From the NCBI RefSeq assembly GCF_000242915.1, contig NZ_AFRZ01000001.1:1116001-1180000 (forward strand): DNA of 64,000 bases, in the 5' to 3' direction. The notes under the pieces were generated by a model. It was not told where the DNA came from. It saw only the letters and a list, made by a program, of their open reading frames with translations, and did not search any database. This document shows, piece by piece, positions 9,135 through 16,932 of the stretch; position 1 is the first letter of the stretch; each line of letters starts with the position of its first letter. The position numbers and the translations under genes are program-made. Source of the stretch: Sulfurimonas gotlandica GD1 (GTDB taxonomy: Bacteria; Campylobacterota; Campylobacteria; Campylobacterales; Sulfurimonadaceae).

Positions 9135-10535
9135 TTACGACAACTCTCTTAGAATCTTTTTGTATTCATCTTTATTCGTAATGATAATATCCACCAGTTT
9201 TGGATCAAAGTGTTTACCGCTCTCTTCTTTAAGTTGTTCTATCACATCTTCCAGTGCCCACTTCTCTTTGTATGCACGTTTAGAAAGGAGTGCATCAAAA
9301 ACATCTACAATAGCAACTATACGCGCATATATAGATATCTCTTCACCTACTAAGCCCTGTGGATATCCTGTACCGTCATATTTTTCATGATGTTCATAAG
9401 CTATTATTGCCGCTGTTTGTAAAAGTTTACGTTCTGAGTGATTTAAAATCTCAAGCCCTAAAATAGAGTGGGATTTCATAATATTATACTCTTCATCAGT
9501 AAGTTTTTCAGGTTTGTTTAAAATAGCATCGCTTATGCCTACTTTACCTATATCATGCAGTGGAGATGCAAGTTCTATCAGGTTTACTTCTTCTTCACTT
9601 AGACCATACTCTCTTGCAACAAGTGTACTTATAATAGAAACACGTTTTGTGTGAAGTCTAGTTTCCTTTGAACGAATCTCTTCAATACGTCCAACTGCTA
9701 ACATAGTTTCTTTTAAAGTTGATTCTATCTCATCATTTAGATTTTGAAGTTGTATATTTTTGACGAGTAATTCTTCCTCTTTTTCCAAGATGTTGAAGTT
9801 AAACTTGTTGACATTTTTCACAACATCTTCAAACTCTCTACTTTCATATTTTGAACTGTCTATAACTTTATGTGACTTATAAGCCAGCTCTCCATCTTCT
9901 ATGATGTGAGATAGTGGTTCACGAATATATCGCTCAATAACACGGAACATATTTAGTATGATGACAAGTGCCAAGAAGAGCAATACAGCACCGATTATAT
10001 AGCTATTTTTAAGAGCAGAGACTTGATATGAGCCAATATCCATCGTAATATCAACTGCTCCAAGTACTTCTCCATCTTTTGCATTATGGCACTCTAAACA
10101 GTTTAAAGTTCCATCTGAGCTCGCAATGTATGGAACAACAGCTTCTATTGAACTCTCCATGTCGTCATATAAGACAAAAACTTCTTTTTTTTCTAGGATT
10201 TCTCTAAGAGAGGGTGTGAGTTTTTTTTCATACAGGGTGGATTCTCCATACTGTTTATTTACAGAGTCACCACGAATTATTTTTATAGATTTTATGTCAT
10301 ATACCGAAGATATCTCATTTAAGAAGTAAGAACGTTTGTCCATGATGCCGGCTTTCATGTGCGATGTCAGACCGGCTTTAACTATTTCTGATACTGATAT
10401 AATTTTTTTTTCTATTACAAACTCAAAGAAGCTTCTATAGCTTAGTCCGATAACAGCAGCTATAATCAACATGGATACAAGGAATACTTTTAACAATTGA
10501 GCAAGTGTAATATTTTTTATACTCTGTTTTTGCAT
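9135..10535 (-). CDS. HD-GYP phosphodiesterase with periplasmic heme-c-type motif
   Basis: A 466-residue membrane protein. A membrane helix at about 15-35 and another at about 178-198 flank a periplasmic sensor region holding CLECH (C146-H150), a covalent heme c motif. A linker with coiled coil follows, then an HD-GYP domain with HD at 327-328 and the GYP of YDGTGYP at 390-392. HD-GYP enzymes hydrolyse c-di-GMP. The layout suggests phosphodiesterase activity set by redox state or a gas ligand at the heme; this is inferred. It is convergent with cusA and monocistronic. Confidence 0.85.
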   Translation of the reverse strand: MQKQSIKNITLAQLLKVFLVSMLIIAAVIGLSYRSFFEFVIEKKIISVSEIVKAGLTSHMKAGIMDKRSYFLNEISSVYDIKSIKIIRGDSVNKQYGESTLYEKKLTPSLREILEKKEVFVLYDDMESSIEAVVPYIASSDGTLNCLECHNAKDGEVLGAVDITMDIGSYQVSALKNSYIIGAVLLFLALVIILNMFRVIERYIREPLSHIIEDGELAYKSHKVIDSSKYESREFEDVVKNVNKFNFNILEKEEELLVKNIQLQNLNDEIESTLKETMLAVGRIEEIRSKETRLHTKRVSIISTLVAREYGLSEEEVNLIELASPLHDIGKVGISDAILNKPEKLTDEEYNIMKSHSILGLEILNHSERKLLQTAAIIAYEHHEKYDGTGYPQGLVGEEISIYARIVAIVDVFDALLSKRAYKEKWALEDVIEQLKEESGKHFDPKLVDIIITNKDEYKKILRELS

Positions 10536-10592
10536 TTTATCTCATAAATAGTTTTTTGACACATTATAAGTACATTTTTTAAATTTAAGCTG

Positions 10593-10625
10593 AAAAAAGA
10601 GCGAGTGCTTGCGCACTAGCTCTTT
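10593..10625 (-). terminator. Strong intrinsic terminator for the EF-hand-like gene
   Basis: Read on the minus strand, AAAGAGC-T-AGTGC pairs with GCACT-C-GCTCTTT around a tiny loop, with one mismatch in the stem, followed by a run of six T. It overlaps the stop codon of the gene at 10624. Confidence 0.82.
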
Positions 10626-11679
10626 ATGCTTGTAAAAGTGTGGCTAGAGGCTCTTCTATAATTACGTTTGCGTTTGCTTGGGCAATCTCAAACTCCTCTT
10701 TTCGTTTTTTACCTACTTGTTCTTTTGCGCGAGATGCAAAGTCTATCTGGGAAATATTTCCGCATGTTCCGTCTTCATTCAAAAACATCCCGCAACTCTT
10801 CATCTCACCAAGAGTTTGGTTTGTGTTAGTTTTATAGGTAAACTCGCTAGATGCTGAGTCTAAAAAGATAGCTCCGATGCCAACTTCACCAAGACCGACT
10901 AACTCTTTTTCATTGTCATCTCCATTTTTGAACCAGATGCGAAGCTTGTCGAAGATGCTGTCATTTTCATCTATCCAATGATTGCCATCTATATCATACT
11001 CACTTAATTCACCAAAACCATTTCCTGTTAATGTCCCAAAAAGTTCACTTCCTTGGTTTACAATACCATCAGAGTTCTTGTCAAGTGCTAAAAAACCGCT
11101 TCTAGCTCCAAGCATTGAGATTTGATCAGATTTTCCATCATTATCTAAATCAAAAGAGAAGGTGTCAGAACTTAGGTCTGGAATATCTCCATCCAAGTTT
11201 ATGACAAGTGGGTCAAAAGCACTGTAGATATCTATGTTATTTTCTATAACAAAACTTCTACTCATAGAAAAGTTTAGATTGATATCCAAGTCGCCTTTAT
11301 CTGTTTTTATATGTCCTAGTGTTGAAAAGTCCAGTTTTTCATGCTCTTCATAACGCTGGAAAAAAGAGAGATGTGTGTAACCAAGTATATCTTCTTGAGG
11401 CGATTGTAGTTCCTGAGGACTTTGGCTTGATTGAGTTCTTGAACTGAGCATATTTATGAGATTCTGAATAATCCCTTCGAGTGTTTTTACCCTGTTATCG
11501 AAATATGAACCTATCTCGTCTTGAGGTTTTGCTTTGTTCATATTTTGTATGTTCGCAGTAGCTTCCTTACCGACTGGAATTCCTGTAAAAAATGTAGAAA
11601 AACTCATCTGAGTCTCTAGCTCTACTCTTCTTAACTCGTGTTTTGATTGCATAGCAATCTCGTGTGATTCTATTTTCAT
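10624..11679 (-). CDS. Hypothetical protein with EF-hand-like calcium loops
   Basis: A 351-residue protein without a classical signal peptide. The N-terminal third is low complexity with a glutamine/serine stretch. The middle holds aspartate-rich loops resembling calcium-binding repeats: FDLDNDGKSD, LDKNSDGIVN and YDIDGNHWID, spread over about 90 residues (200-290). This pattern is shared with secreted RTX-like or VCBS-type proteins in many proteobacteria, but no glycine-rich nonapeptide array is present. The family function is unknown to me. The 5' leader (11680-11780) is rich in inverted repeats, and a strong terminator closes the gene, so it is a single-gene unit. Confidence 0.7.
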   Translation of the reverse strand: MKIESHEIAMQSKHELRRVELETQMSFSTFFTGIPVGKEATANIQNMNKAKPQDEIGSYFDNRVKTLEGIIQNLINMLSSRTQSSQSPQELQSPQEDILGYTHLSFFQRYEEHEKLDFSTLGHIKTDKGDLDINLNFSMSRSFVIENNIDIYSAFDPLVINLDGDIPDLSSDTFSFDLDNDGKSDQISMLGARSGFLALDKNSDGIVNQGSELFGTLTGNGFGELSEYDIDGNHWIDENDSIFDKLRIWFKNGDDNEKELVGLGEVGIGAIFLDSASSEFTYKTNTNQTLGEMKSCGMFLNEDGTCGNISQIDFASRAKEQVGKKRKEEFEIAQANANVIIEEPLATLLQA

Positions 11680-11780
11680 AGCACAGCCTTTATGCTAGGC
11701 CTTATTGCCGTCCTTGAATGCCTAAATTTAGGGAATCTCCTTCACCCGTTTAGATATTAGAGCAATTAGGATTCCCAATC
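11680..11780 (-). other. Possible structured 5' leader with alternative pairings
   Basis: The leader contains GGGAATC (11731-11737) complementary to GATTCCC (11770-11776), and a self-complementary CCTAAATTTAGG (11721-11732) that shares two bases with the first pair. A short GCCT/AGGC stem lies next to the start codon. The overlapping pairings could exclude each other, as in a riboswitch, but I cannot match a known class. Confidence 0.35.
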
Positions 11781-11868
11781 TTACTATTATTTCTTAAAAA
11801 TATAACTAAATTAAGTAATAATTATATTTACTTCTGTTAGCATTAGTGTTTATATTCTCGGAGAAAAA

Positions 11869-12708
11869 ATGACAATATTCATAAAAAAAACATTCATACT
11901 AACTGTTTTTTTACTTCTTTCTACTACCCTTCTTAGTGACGAAAAAAGAGTTATAAAATTTGCTCCACTACCTATAAAAAAAGCTTCAAAAAACATAGAA
12001 GACTTTCTTCCTATGAACTATTATCTAAAAGAAAAACTCTCAGTTGATATAAAGTATGTCTATAAACAAGACTATCAGGACATATTAAACGGTTTTAAAG
12101 ACGGTACTATAGATATGGCATATCTAGGGCCACTTCCATTTGTATCTCTAAAAAAAGAGTATATGTTTGTTAGACCCATCATCACTTTTAAAGAAAAGAG
12201 CGGTTCAAGCAAGTACAGATGTGTGCTTGCAAAGTTTAAAAATGACAAATTTGATAAAGAGAAGCAGATAAAAGTAGCACTTACACAGCCTCTATCTACA
12301 TGTGGTTATCTTATGACAAGTATCTTGTTAAAAGATAACTTCAACATTGATTTAGAGAATCAAAAATACGACTACACCATGTCTCATGTAAATGCTCTTA
12401 TCTCTGTTGTAAAAGGAGAGTTTCTCATAGCTGGTGCTAAAAAAAGCATAGCAAAAAAATATGAATCTCTAGGTATAGAGATAATTGCACAAAGCGATCT
12501 TCTACCTGGTTTTAGTCTAGTTGTAAATACTCAAACGCTATCACAACAACAGATAAAAGAGATAGAAGATGCTCTTCTTGAACTACCACAAGAAGAGTAC
12601 AAAAGCTGGAAAGGGATAACATCAAACGGTATAGAAAAAGCAAATATGCAGGATTACGATGAGCTAATCGCAGATTTTGATATTCCCAAGAAAGGAAATA
12701 TGCAATGA
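11869..12708 (+). CDS. PhnD-like periplasmic substrate-binding protein
   Basis: A 279-residue protein with a signal peptide (residues 1-23) and the phosphate/phosphonate-binding PhnD fold: an early FAPLP strand, the hinge motif GTIDMAYLGPLPFV (about residues 83-97) and a later SLLPGFSLVVN-like strand. No ABC permease or ATPase is nearby. Instead it overlaps the next gene, a membrane diguanylate cyclase, by 4 bp (ATGA). It is therefore probably a ligand-binding sensor partner rather than a transporter component. The ligand is unknown; phosphonate or phosphite is only suggested by family. Confidence 0.82.
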   Translation: MTIFIKKTFILTVFLLLSTTLLSDEKRVIKFAPLPIKKASKNIEDFLPMNYYLKEKLSVDIKYVYKQDYQDILNGFKDGTIDMAYLGPLPFVSLKKEYMFVRPIITFKEKSGSSKYRCVLAKFKNDKFDKEKQIKVALTQPLSTCGYLMTSILLKDNFNIDLENQKYDYTMSHVNALISVVKGEFLIAGAKKSIAKKYESLGIEIIAQSDLLPGFSLVVNTQTLSQQQIKEIEDALLELPQEEYKSWKGITSNGIEKANMQDYDELIADFDIPKKGNMQ

Positions 12709-14627
12709 AGATAAAAATCTCTATTGCACTTATTTTTGTCATAATACTCACAGCAGTCTTTTACAAATACATGCAAACATCTAAAGATGAAGTAATACAA
12801 AACGTAGCAAATAAAAGTCTAGAGTCTATGGATGTTGCTAATAAATCTATACTAAACACTTATCTGCTGGTTGCTGAGAAAAACTTCTATGATATTATGC
12901 AAAATAAAAAAGCATTAGAGATTTTAAGAGAGTTCAAAGATGCTGATGAAGAAACAAAAGCAGTTCTCAGAGGAGAGTTTTTTAGACTTCTTTACAAAGA
13001 GTATGATTTTCTTAAAAAGCAAAGCATCCGCCAGTTTCATTTTCATACCCACGATTCTAAAAGTCTGCTCAGATTTCATCTGCCATATAAAAGCGGTGAT
13101 TCCTTAAAAGATATAAGAACTTCTATTAGAGTTGCAAACGCAGAACTTAAAACAATGGTAGGTTTTGAAGGCGGTAGAGTACTTCCTGGATATAGATATG
13201 TATTTCCAATAGTTGACAAAGGAGAGCATCTAGGCAGTGTAGAGTTTTCAGTCTCTTTTGAAGGAATAGAGCGAAAACTTCGAAAGATACTTCCTTTTTA
13301 TGCTCATAAGATAATTTTAGAAAAAGCAGTAAGTTATGATAAAGTTTTTAAAGAGCACATAGACTTTTTTGTACCCTCACAATTTAGTGAGAATTACTAT
13401 CTTGAAAATCAAGATATCTCAAAAGTAACTAGAAAAACACAAGATGATTCTTTTGTAAATAAGCTTACATCTTTGGCTAAAGAGAGTAAAGACTTTTTAC
13501 AAAAACTTGCTAAAAAAGATAGCTTCACAGTTCCTATTATAGAGGATGGAAAAGGTTATGTCGTTACTTTTTTAGCTCTTAAAGATATTGATAATAAAAA
13601 TGCAGGTTATGTAGTCTCTTTTACAAATCTTCAAGAGATAGTTTATATACAAAAAAGATATCAGGACTTTAGCTTTATCGTATTTCTTGGTGCTACACTA
13701 CTCTTTATACTAATAGTAGCCGTTATTGTTCAAATACAAAAAGTAAAAAATGAGTCTTTAAAACTTCAAAAGTTTATAGACATCCAAAACTCTATAGTTG
13801 TTTTAACCGATGGAAAAAAGTTCAAGTTTACAAACAAAAGTTTTTTTGACTTTTTCAAATATGCGGACATGGAAGATTTTTTAAATAAACATGATTGTAT
13901 TTGTGAGCTCTTTGTAAGAAGTAATGGCTTCTTTAGCTTAGCCGATGTAAAAGAAAACGAAAAACACTGGGTTGAGAGTCTGCTAAACCTATCTGGAAGA
14001 AACAGAATAGTATCTATGATAGACAAGACTTTAACGCCACATGCATTTACTGTCTCAATAAATAGATATGATAGAGAAAACTACATCATCAATTTTAGTG
14101 ACATAAGCGATGCTATGACTGAGAAACTTCAACTTCAAAAACAGATAGTTAGAGATCAGTTAACAAAAGCATACAATAGAGTATATTTTGAAAAGACTAT
14201 AGACTCACTCATAGCATCAAACACCAGTCAAAACAAAAATACCGGAATCATATTTTTCGACATTGACCATTTTAAAAATGTAAATGATACTTACGGGCAT
14301 AAAGCAGGTGATGATGTCTTAAGGATAATTGTAGATCTTGTAAAGAAAAATATTCGTAGTAATGATAAGCTAATACGTTGGGGTGGAGAAGAGTTTCTTA
14401 TCTTGCTTCCTGCGAACTCTATCGATGAAGTATATAAAGAAGCAGAGCATTTGAGGAAGACTATAGAAAAACATGAGTTTGACATAGTAAAACATCTTAC
14501 ATGTAGTTTTGGACTATCTCTGCATGAAGCAACGGCAGACATTCACGAGAGCGTAAAAAAGGCTGATGAAAAACTCTATGAAGCTAAGAAAAACGGTCGT
14601 AACAGAGTTGTTTTTAGCTTCATATAA
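12705..14627 (+). CDS. Membrane diguanylate cyclase with periplasmic sensor and PAS-like domain
   Basis: A 640-residue protein. A membrane helix (about 4-22) and a second one (about 323-345) flank a large periplasmic sensor. A PAS-like domain follows, then a GGDEF-family domain with an intact active site GGEEF and an inhibitory I-site RSND five residues before it. It should synthesise c-di-GMP from GTP with product inhibition. Translational coupling to the PhnD-like gene suggests that the binding protein docks on the sensor domain. The ligand and target are not visible. Confidence 0.88.
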   Translation: MKIKISIALIFVIILTAVFYKYMQTSKDEVIQNVANKSLESMDVANKSILNTYLLVAEKNFYDIMQNKKALEILREFKDADEETKAVLRGEFFRLLYKEYDFLKKQSIRQFHFHTHDSKSLLRFHLPYKSGDSLKDIRTSIRVANAELKTMVGFEGGRVLPGYRYVFPIVDKGEHLGSVEFSVSFEGIERKLRKILPFYAHKIILEKAVSYDKVFKEHIDFFVPSQFSENYYLENQDISKVTRKTQDDSFVNKLTSLAKESKDFLQKLAKKDSFTVPIIEDGKGYVVTFLALKDIDNKNAGYVVSFTNLQEIVYIQKRYQDFSFIVFLGATLLFILIVAVIVQIQKVKNESLKLQKFIDIQNSIVVLTDGKKFKFTNKSFFDFFKYADMEDFLNKHDCICELFVRSNGFFSLADVKENEKHWVESLLNLSGRNRIVSMIDKTLTPHAFTVSINRYDRENYIINFSDISDAMTEKLQLQKQIVRDQLTKAYNRVYFEKTIDSLIASNTSQNKNTGIIFFDIDHFKNVNDTYGHKAGDDVLRIIVDLVKKNIRSNDKLIRWGGEEFLILLPANSIDEVYKEAEHLRKTIEKHEFDIVKHLTCSFGLSLHEATADIHESVKKADEKLYEAKKNGRNRVVFSFI

Positions 14628-14635
14628 AATATAAT

Positions 14636-15076
14636 TTAATTTTTCTCGCCAAATATAAGTCTGTCTAGAGAAAATTTACCGGCTCCATGTGCAACAAACC
14701 CGAGTAAAAATATCATATAGTATAGCGGTATTTCAAAACCGTTATCCCCTGCTGAAAAACCATGCGGAAGATGAACTGTAACAATAGCGACTATCATAAC
14801 TATGATAAGAGGTATGGAGATAAGACGAGTCAAAAGTCCAAGTGTCAATAAGACAACACCAGCGATTTCGGTGCCTGCTGCCATATATGCATTTAGTAGT
14901 GGAAAAGGTATACCCATAGAGCCAAACCACTCAGCAACAGAACCTATATCTGCCCACTTGTTCATAGCTGGTGTATAAAAACCATAAGCAATCAACAGCC
15001 TTGCCAAAAGTAACGATATAGGTTTTAGATATTCACTTAAGCGACTGAATTCTAAGTATAATTTTTTGATGTTCAT
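14636..15076 (-). CDS. DoxX family membrane protein
   Basis: A 146-residue protein with four membrane helices and the DoxX pattern (RLLIAYGFYTPAMNKWAD near the start, then GTEIAGVVLLTLGLLTRL). DoxX proteins are small quinone-linked or redox membrane proteins; relatives occur in copper-related RiPP (bufferin/Hvf) operons. The promoter gap to nrtS carries the near-palindrome also found upstream of the KCG-repeat peptide about 1.7 kb away, which may link the two. The function here is inferred and uncertain. Confidence 0.82.
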   Translation of the reverse strand: MNIKKLYLEFSRLSEYLKPISLLLARLLIAYGFYTPAMNKWADIGSVAEWFGSMGIPFPLLNAYMAAGTEIAGVVLLTLGLLTRLISIPLIIVMIVAIVTVHLPHGFSAGDNGFEIPLYYMIFLLGFVAHGAGKFSLDRLIFGEKN

Positions 15077-15127
15077 AATAGACTCCTCTGTTTATATAAG
15101 CCTATTCTAGCACATTAATATATAACA

Positions 15128-15149
15128 GTATGTAATATATGTCACATAA
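15128..15149. promoter_or_regulatory. Near-palindromic operator, CRP/FNR type
   Basis: TATGTAAT-N4-GTCACATA, with a single mismatch between arms. It lies between doxX (minus) and nrtS (plus). It aligns over 22 nt with the perfect version at 16859-16880. Spacing and core resemble boxes of CRP/FNR-family regulators such as Campylobacter NssR (TTAAC-N4-GTTAA). Confidence 0.6.
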
Positions 15150-15236
15150 CTAAAAAGCCTCATTGTGATATACTGCTTCGAATAATTACATATGTATGAA
15201 AGAGCTTGAAAACTAGATAAGTTTAAGGACTAATTG

Positions 15237-15602
15237 ATGACAATAAAACGTTTTAAAATATACTGTGAAATATCTGCATCTCGCAGTGTTGTGAAAAGAG
15301 CGATAAAAGTGGCGCTAATTGTAGGCACAACTCTAAATATTATCAATCAAGGAGAAGTCCTTCTAAGTCTTGAACTTGCTAATGTAAATTTTATAAAATT
15401 ATGTCTCACATATGTGGTACCATACAGTGTAACAACCTATACTGCCGTTGCCATGAAACTAGAGTTTCAAATAGGTACAAAGGCCGTAACCACAGTAGAT
15501 TTAAAGTGTCATGGATGCAAAAAAACAGTCCATATAAATGAAGGTGAAATTATACCAGAGTGTGACAAATGCGGTATTAAGACACATTGGCGATTAGCCT
15601 AA
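15237..15602 (+). CDS. nrtS: NrtS-like nitrate/nitrite transporter with C-terminal zinc ribbon
   Basis: A 121-residue protein. Residues 10-80 match the small NrtS membrane family: a helix with [17 protein letters not shown], then a second hydrophobic helix with [13 protein letters not shown]. The C-terminal 35 residues add two cysteine pairs, CHGCKK and CDKCGI, forming a likely zinc ribbon or rubredoxin-like knuckle. ATG 15237 is chosen because AAGGA lies 8 bp upstream; a TTG sits 3 bp earlier. The next gene, a chemoreceptor, starts 10 bp downstream. Nitrate/nitrite transport is from family knowledge only. Confidence 0.78.
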   Translation: MTIKRFKIYCEISASRSVVKRAIKVALIVGTTLNIINQGEVLLSLELANVNFIKLCLTYVVPYSVTTYTAVAMKLEFQIGTKAVTTVDLKCHGCKKTVHINEGEIIPECDKCGIKTHWRLA

Positions 15603-15612
15603 GGGAATCTAC

Positions 15613-16503
15613 ATGCTATTTGGCGGACTAAAACTAAAAGAAAATGAAGAAATTATTCAAAAAGATTATCTAAAAGAACTAGAAACAAAAGCTAAACTAT
15701 TAGAAAAAATACTTGCAAACAACTCACTCCAAACAGCTAATACAATTTATGACAATGCTCATCATGTAAATAAAGCTTCTACAAATCGTCTAACAAGTAT
15801 AGAAAAAACAAAAGAGATGGTCAATGAATTTATCCAAAAATCTAGAGAAATCAAAAATATAACAGAAAAATCAAAAGATATTGCCGAGAGAACTTTAAAC
15901 TCTACCCAAGAGAGTTCAAGTCAAATCAATCTTCTATCTCAAACACTAGAAGAAAATCATCAAATGATTAGTGGATTTCAAGAACAAGTCCTAGAGCTAA
16001 ACAATAAAAACAACGCTATTAGTGGACTTGTTGAGTCAATAAAAGATGTTGCTGATCAAACGAACTTACTTGCTTTAAATGCTGCTATTGAAGCTGCACG
16101 AGCAGGTGAACATGGTCGTGGATTTGCGGTTGTAGCTACAGAGGTTAGAAAACTAGCGGACAGCACTAACAAAGCGGCTGGGCAAATTCAAATGGAGATG
16201 AATGTTATCATGGGCATCTCAAATGATGTAGTAGATCTTCAAGAAGGAATGATTAAAGGTATCGAAAAGAGCGTATCAATTGCCCAAGAAACTGTACATT
16301 TACTTAATGAGCTTGGGAACAATGCTAGTGATAATAAGAATGGAGTATTAGTTGCGATTGGCTGCATTGATGTGCAACTTAAGGATTCAGAAACTATTAA
16401 CGGTGATATGCACCAGTTAGTAGAGGACACGAAACAAGCTATCGAAGGCTCAAGCAAAAGTATCACTCTTGCCCAAACTCTAATCTCGGAATTAAAACTC
16501 TAA
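15613..16503 (+). CDS. Soluble methyl-accepting chemotaxis protein
   Basis: A 296-residue protein without membrane helices. The conserved signalling hairpin of chemoreceptors is present near residues 145-185 ([35 protein letters not shown] in part), surrounded by long coiled coils. The N-terminal 80 residues hold no recognisable sensor and the protein is short for the family. It would signal to CheA from the cytoplasm. It is cotranscribed with nrtS by spacing, so taxis toward or away from nitrate/nitrite or a related nitrogen oxide is a reasonable inference. Confidence 0.9.
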   Translation: MLFGGLKLKENEEIIQKDYLKELETKAKLLEKILANNSLQTANTIYDNAHHVNKASTNRLTSIEKTKEMVNEFIQKSREIKNITEKSKDIAERTLNSTQESSSQINLLSQTLEENHQMISGFQEQVLELNNKNNAISGLVESIKDVADQTNLLALNAAIEAARAGEHGRGFAVVATEVRKLADSTNKAAGQIQMEMNVIMGISNDVVDLQEGMIKGIEKSVSIAQETVHLLNELGNNASDNKNGVLVAIGCIDVQLKDSETINGDMHQLVEDTKQAIEGSSKSITLAQTLISELKL

Positions 16504-16515
16504 AAAGAGTTTTAA
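16492..16515 (+). terminator. Hairpin terminator after the chemoreceptor
   Basis: TTAAAACTC (16492-16500) pairs with GAGTTTTAA (16507-16515) around a 6-nt loop, overlapping the stop codon. The T-rich right arm supports intrinsic termination. It may also serve the convergent gene at 16523. Confidence 0.5.
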
Positions 16516-16522
16516 TTATTCG

Positions 16523-16804
16523 TTACTTGTTAGAACCACACTTTCCTGCGCCACATTTCATAGCTTTTTCTGGAGCTTTTTTATCATCTGAACTCTTCAT
16601 GCCTTTTTTGTCAGCACCACATTTATCAGAATTATTTCTCATAGTCTTTTCTTTTTCGCCACCACATTTAGTTGCAGGCTGCTTCATAGAACTTCCACAT
16701 TTACCAGCTCCACATTTCATACCCTCTGCGCTTGCTGTTGTAGCACCTAGACTTAGAAATAACATTGCACCAAAAAGAAGTGCTGCTAAGTTTAATTTTT
16801 TCAT
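16523..16804 (-). CDS. Secreted KCG-repeat peptide, HvfA/bufferin-like
   Basis: A 93-residue protein with a clear signal peptide (residues 1-26, ending TASA) and a lysine/cysteine/glycine-rich tail. The tail holds six KCG motifs: KCGAGKCG twice (start and end), one TKCGG and one DKCGAD. Each motif has one cysteine. This resembles HvfA-type peptides (repeated EGKCG), whose cysteines are modified by DUF692/HvfB enzymes to bind copper. No DUF692 or DUF2063 gene is in the window, so it is either modified by an enzyme encoded elsewhere or unmodified. A DoxX gene lies about 1.5 kb away with a similar operator. Confidence 0.72.
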   Translation of the reverse strand: MKKLNLAALLFGAMLFLSLGATTASAEGMKCGAGKCGSSMKQPATKCGGEKEKTMRNNSDKCGADKKGMKSSDDKKAPEKAMKCGAGKCGSNK

Positions 16805-16858
16805 TTGAAATCCTTTAAATTTTAATTAGAATGATTGTAGCACAAATATAAATAATAT

Positions 16859-16880
16859 TTATGTAACAAATGTTACATAA
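16859..16880. promoter_or_regulatory. Perfect palindromic operator upstream of the KCG peptide
   Basis: TATGTAAC-N4-GTTACATA (9-bp arms including the outer T/A) lies about 55 bp upstream of the KCG-peptide start codon. It aligns with the near-palindrome at 15128-15149. A CRP/FNR-family regulator is the likely binder. Confidence 0.65.
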
Positions 16881-16932
16881 CTTTAAATCTTAAGCATAAA
16901 CTAACAAATCTCTATTTGAAGCCTGGATAACT

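Noticed and set aside
11680-11780. c-di-GMP-I riboswitch
   Set aside because: Some bases (GGACGGCAA) recall the motif, but the conserved GEMM core and its pairing could not be traced, so only an unnamed structured leader is reported.
16527-16808. Long open frame antisense to the KCG peptide
   Set aside because: It is a mirror of the low-complexity repeat; the minus-strand frame has a signal peptide, ribosome binding site and repeated KCG motifs.
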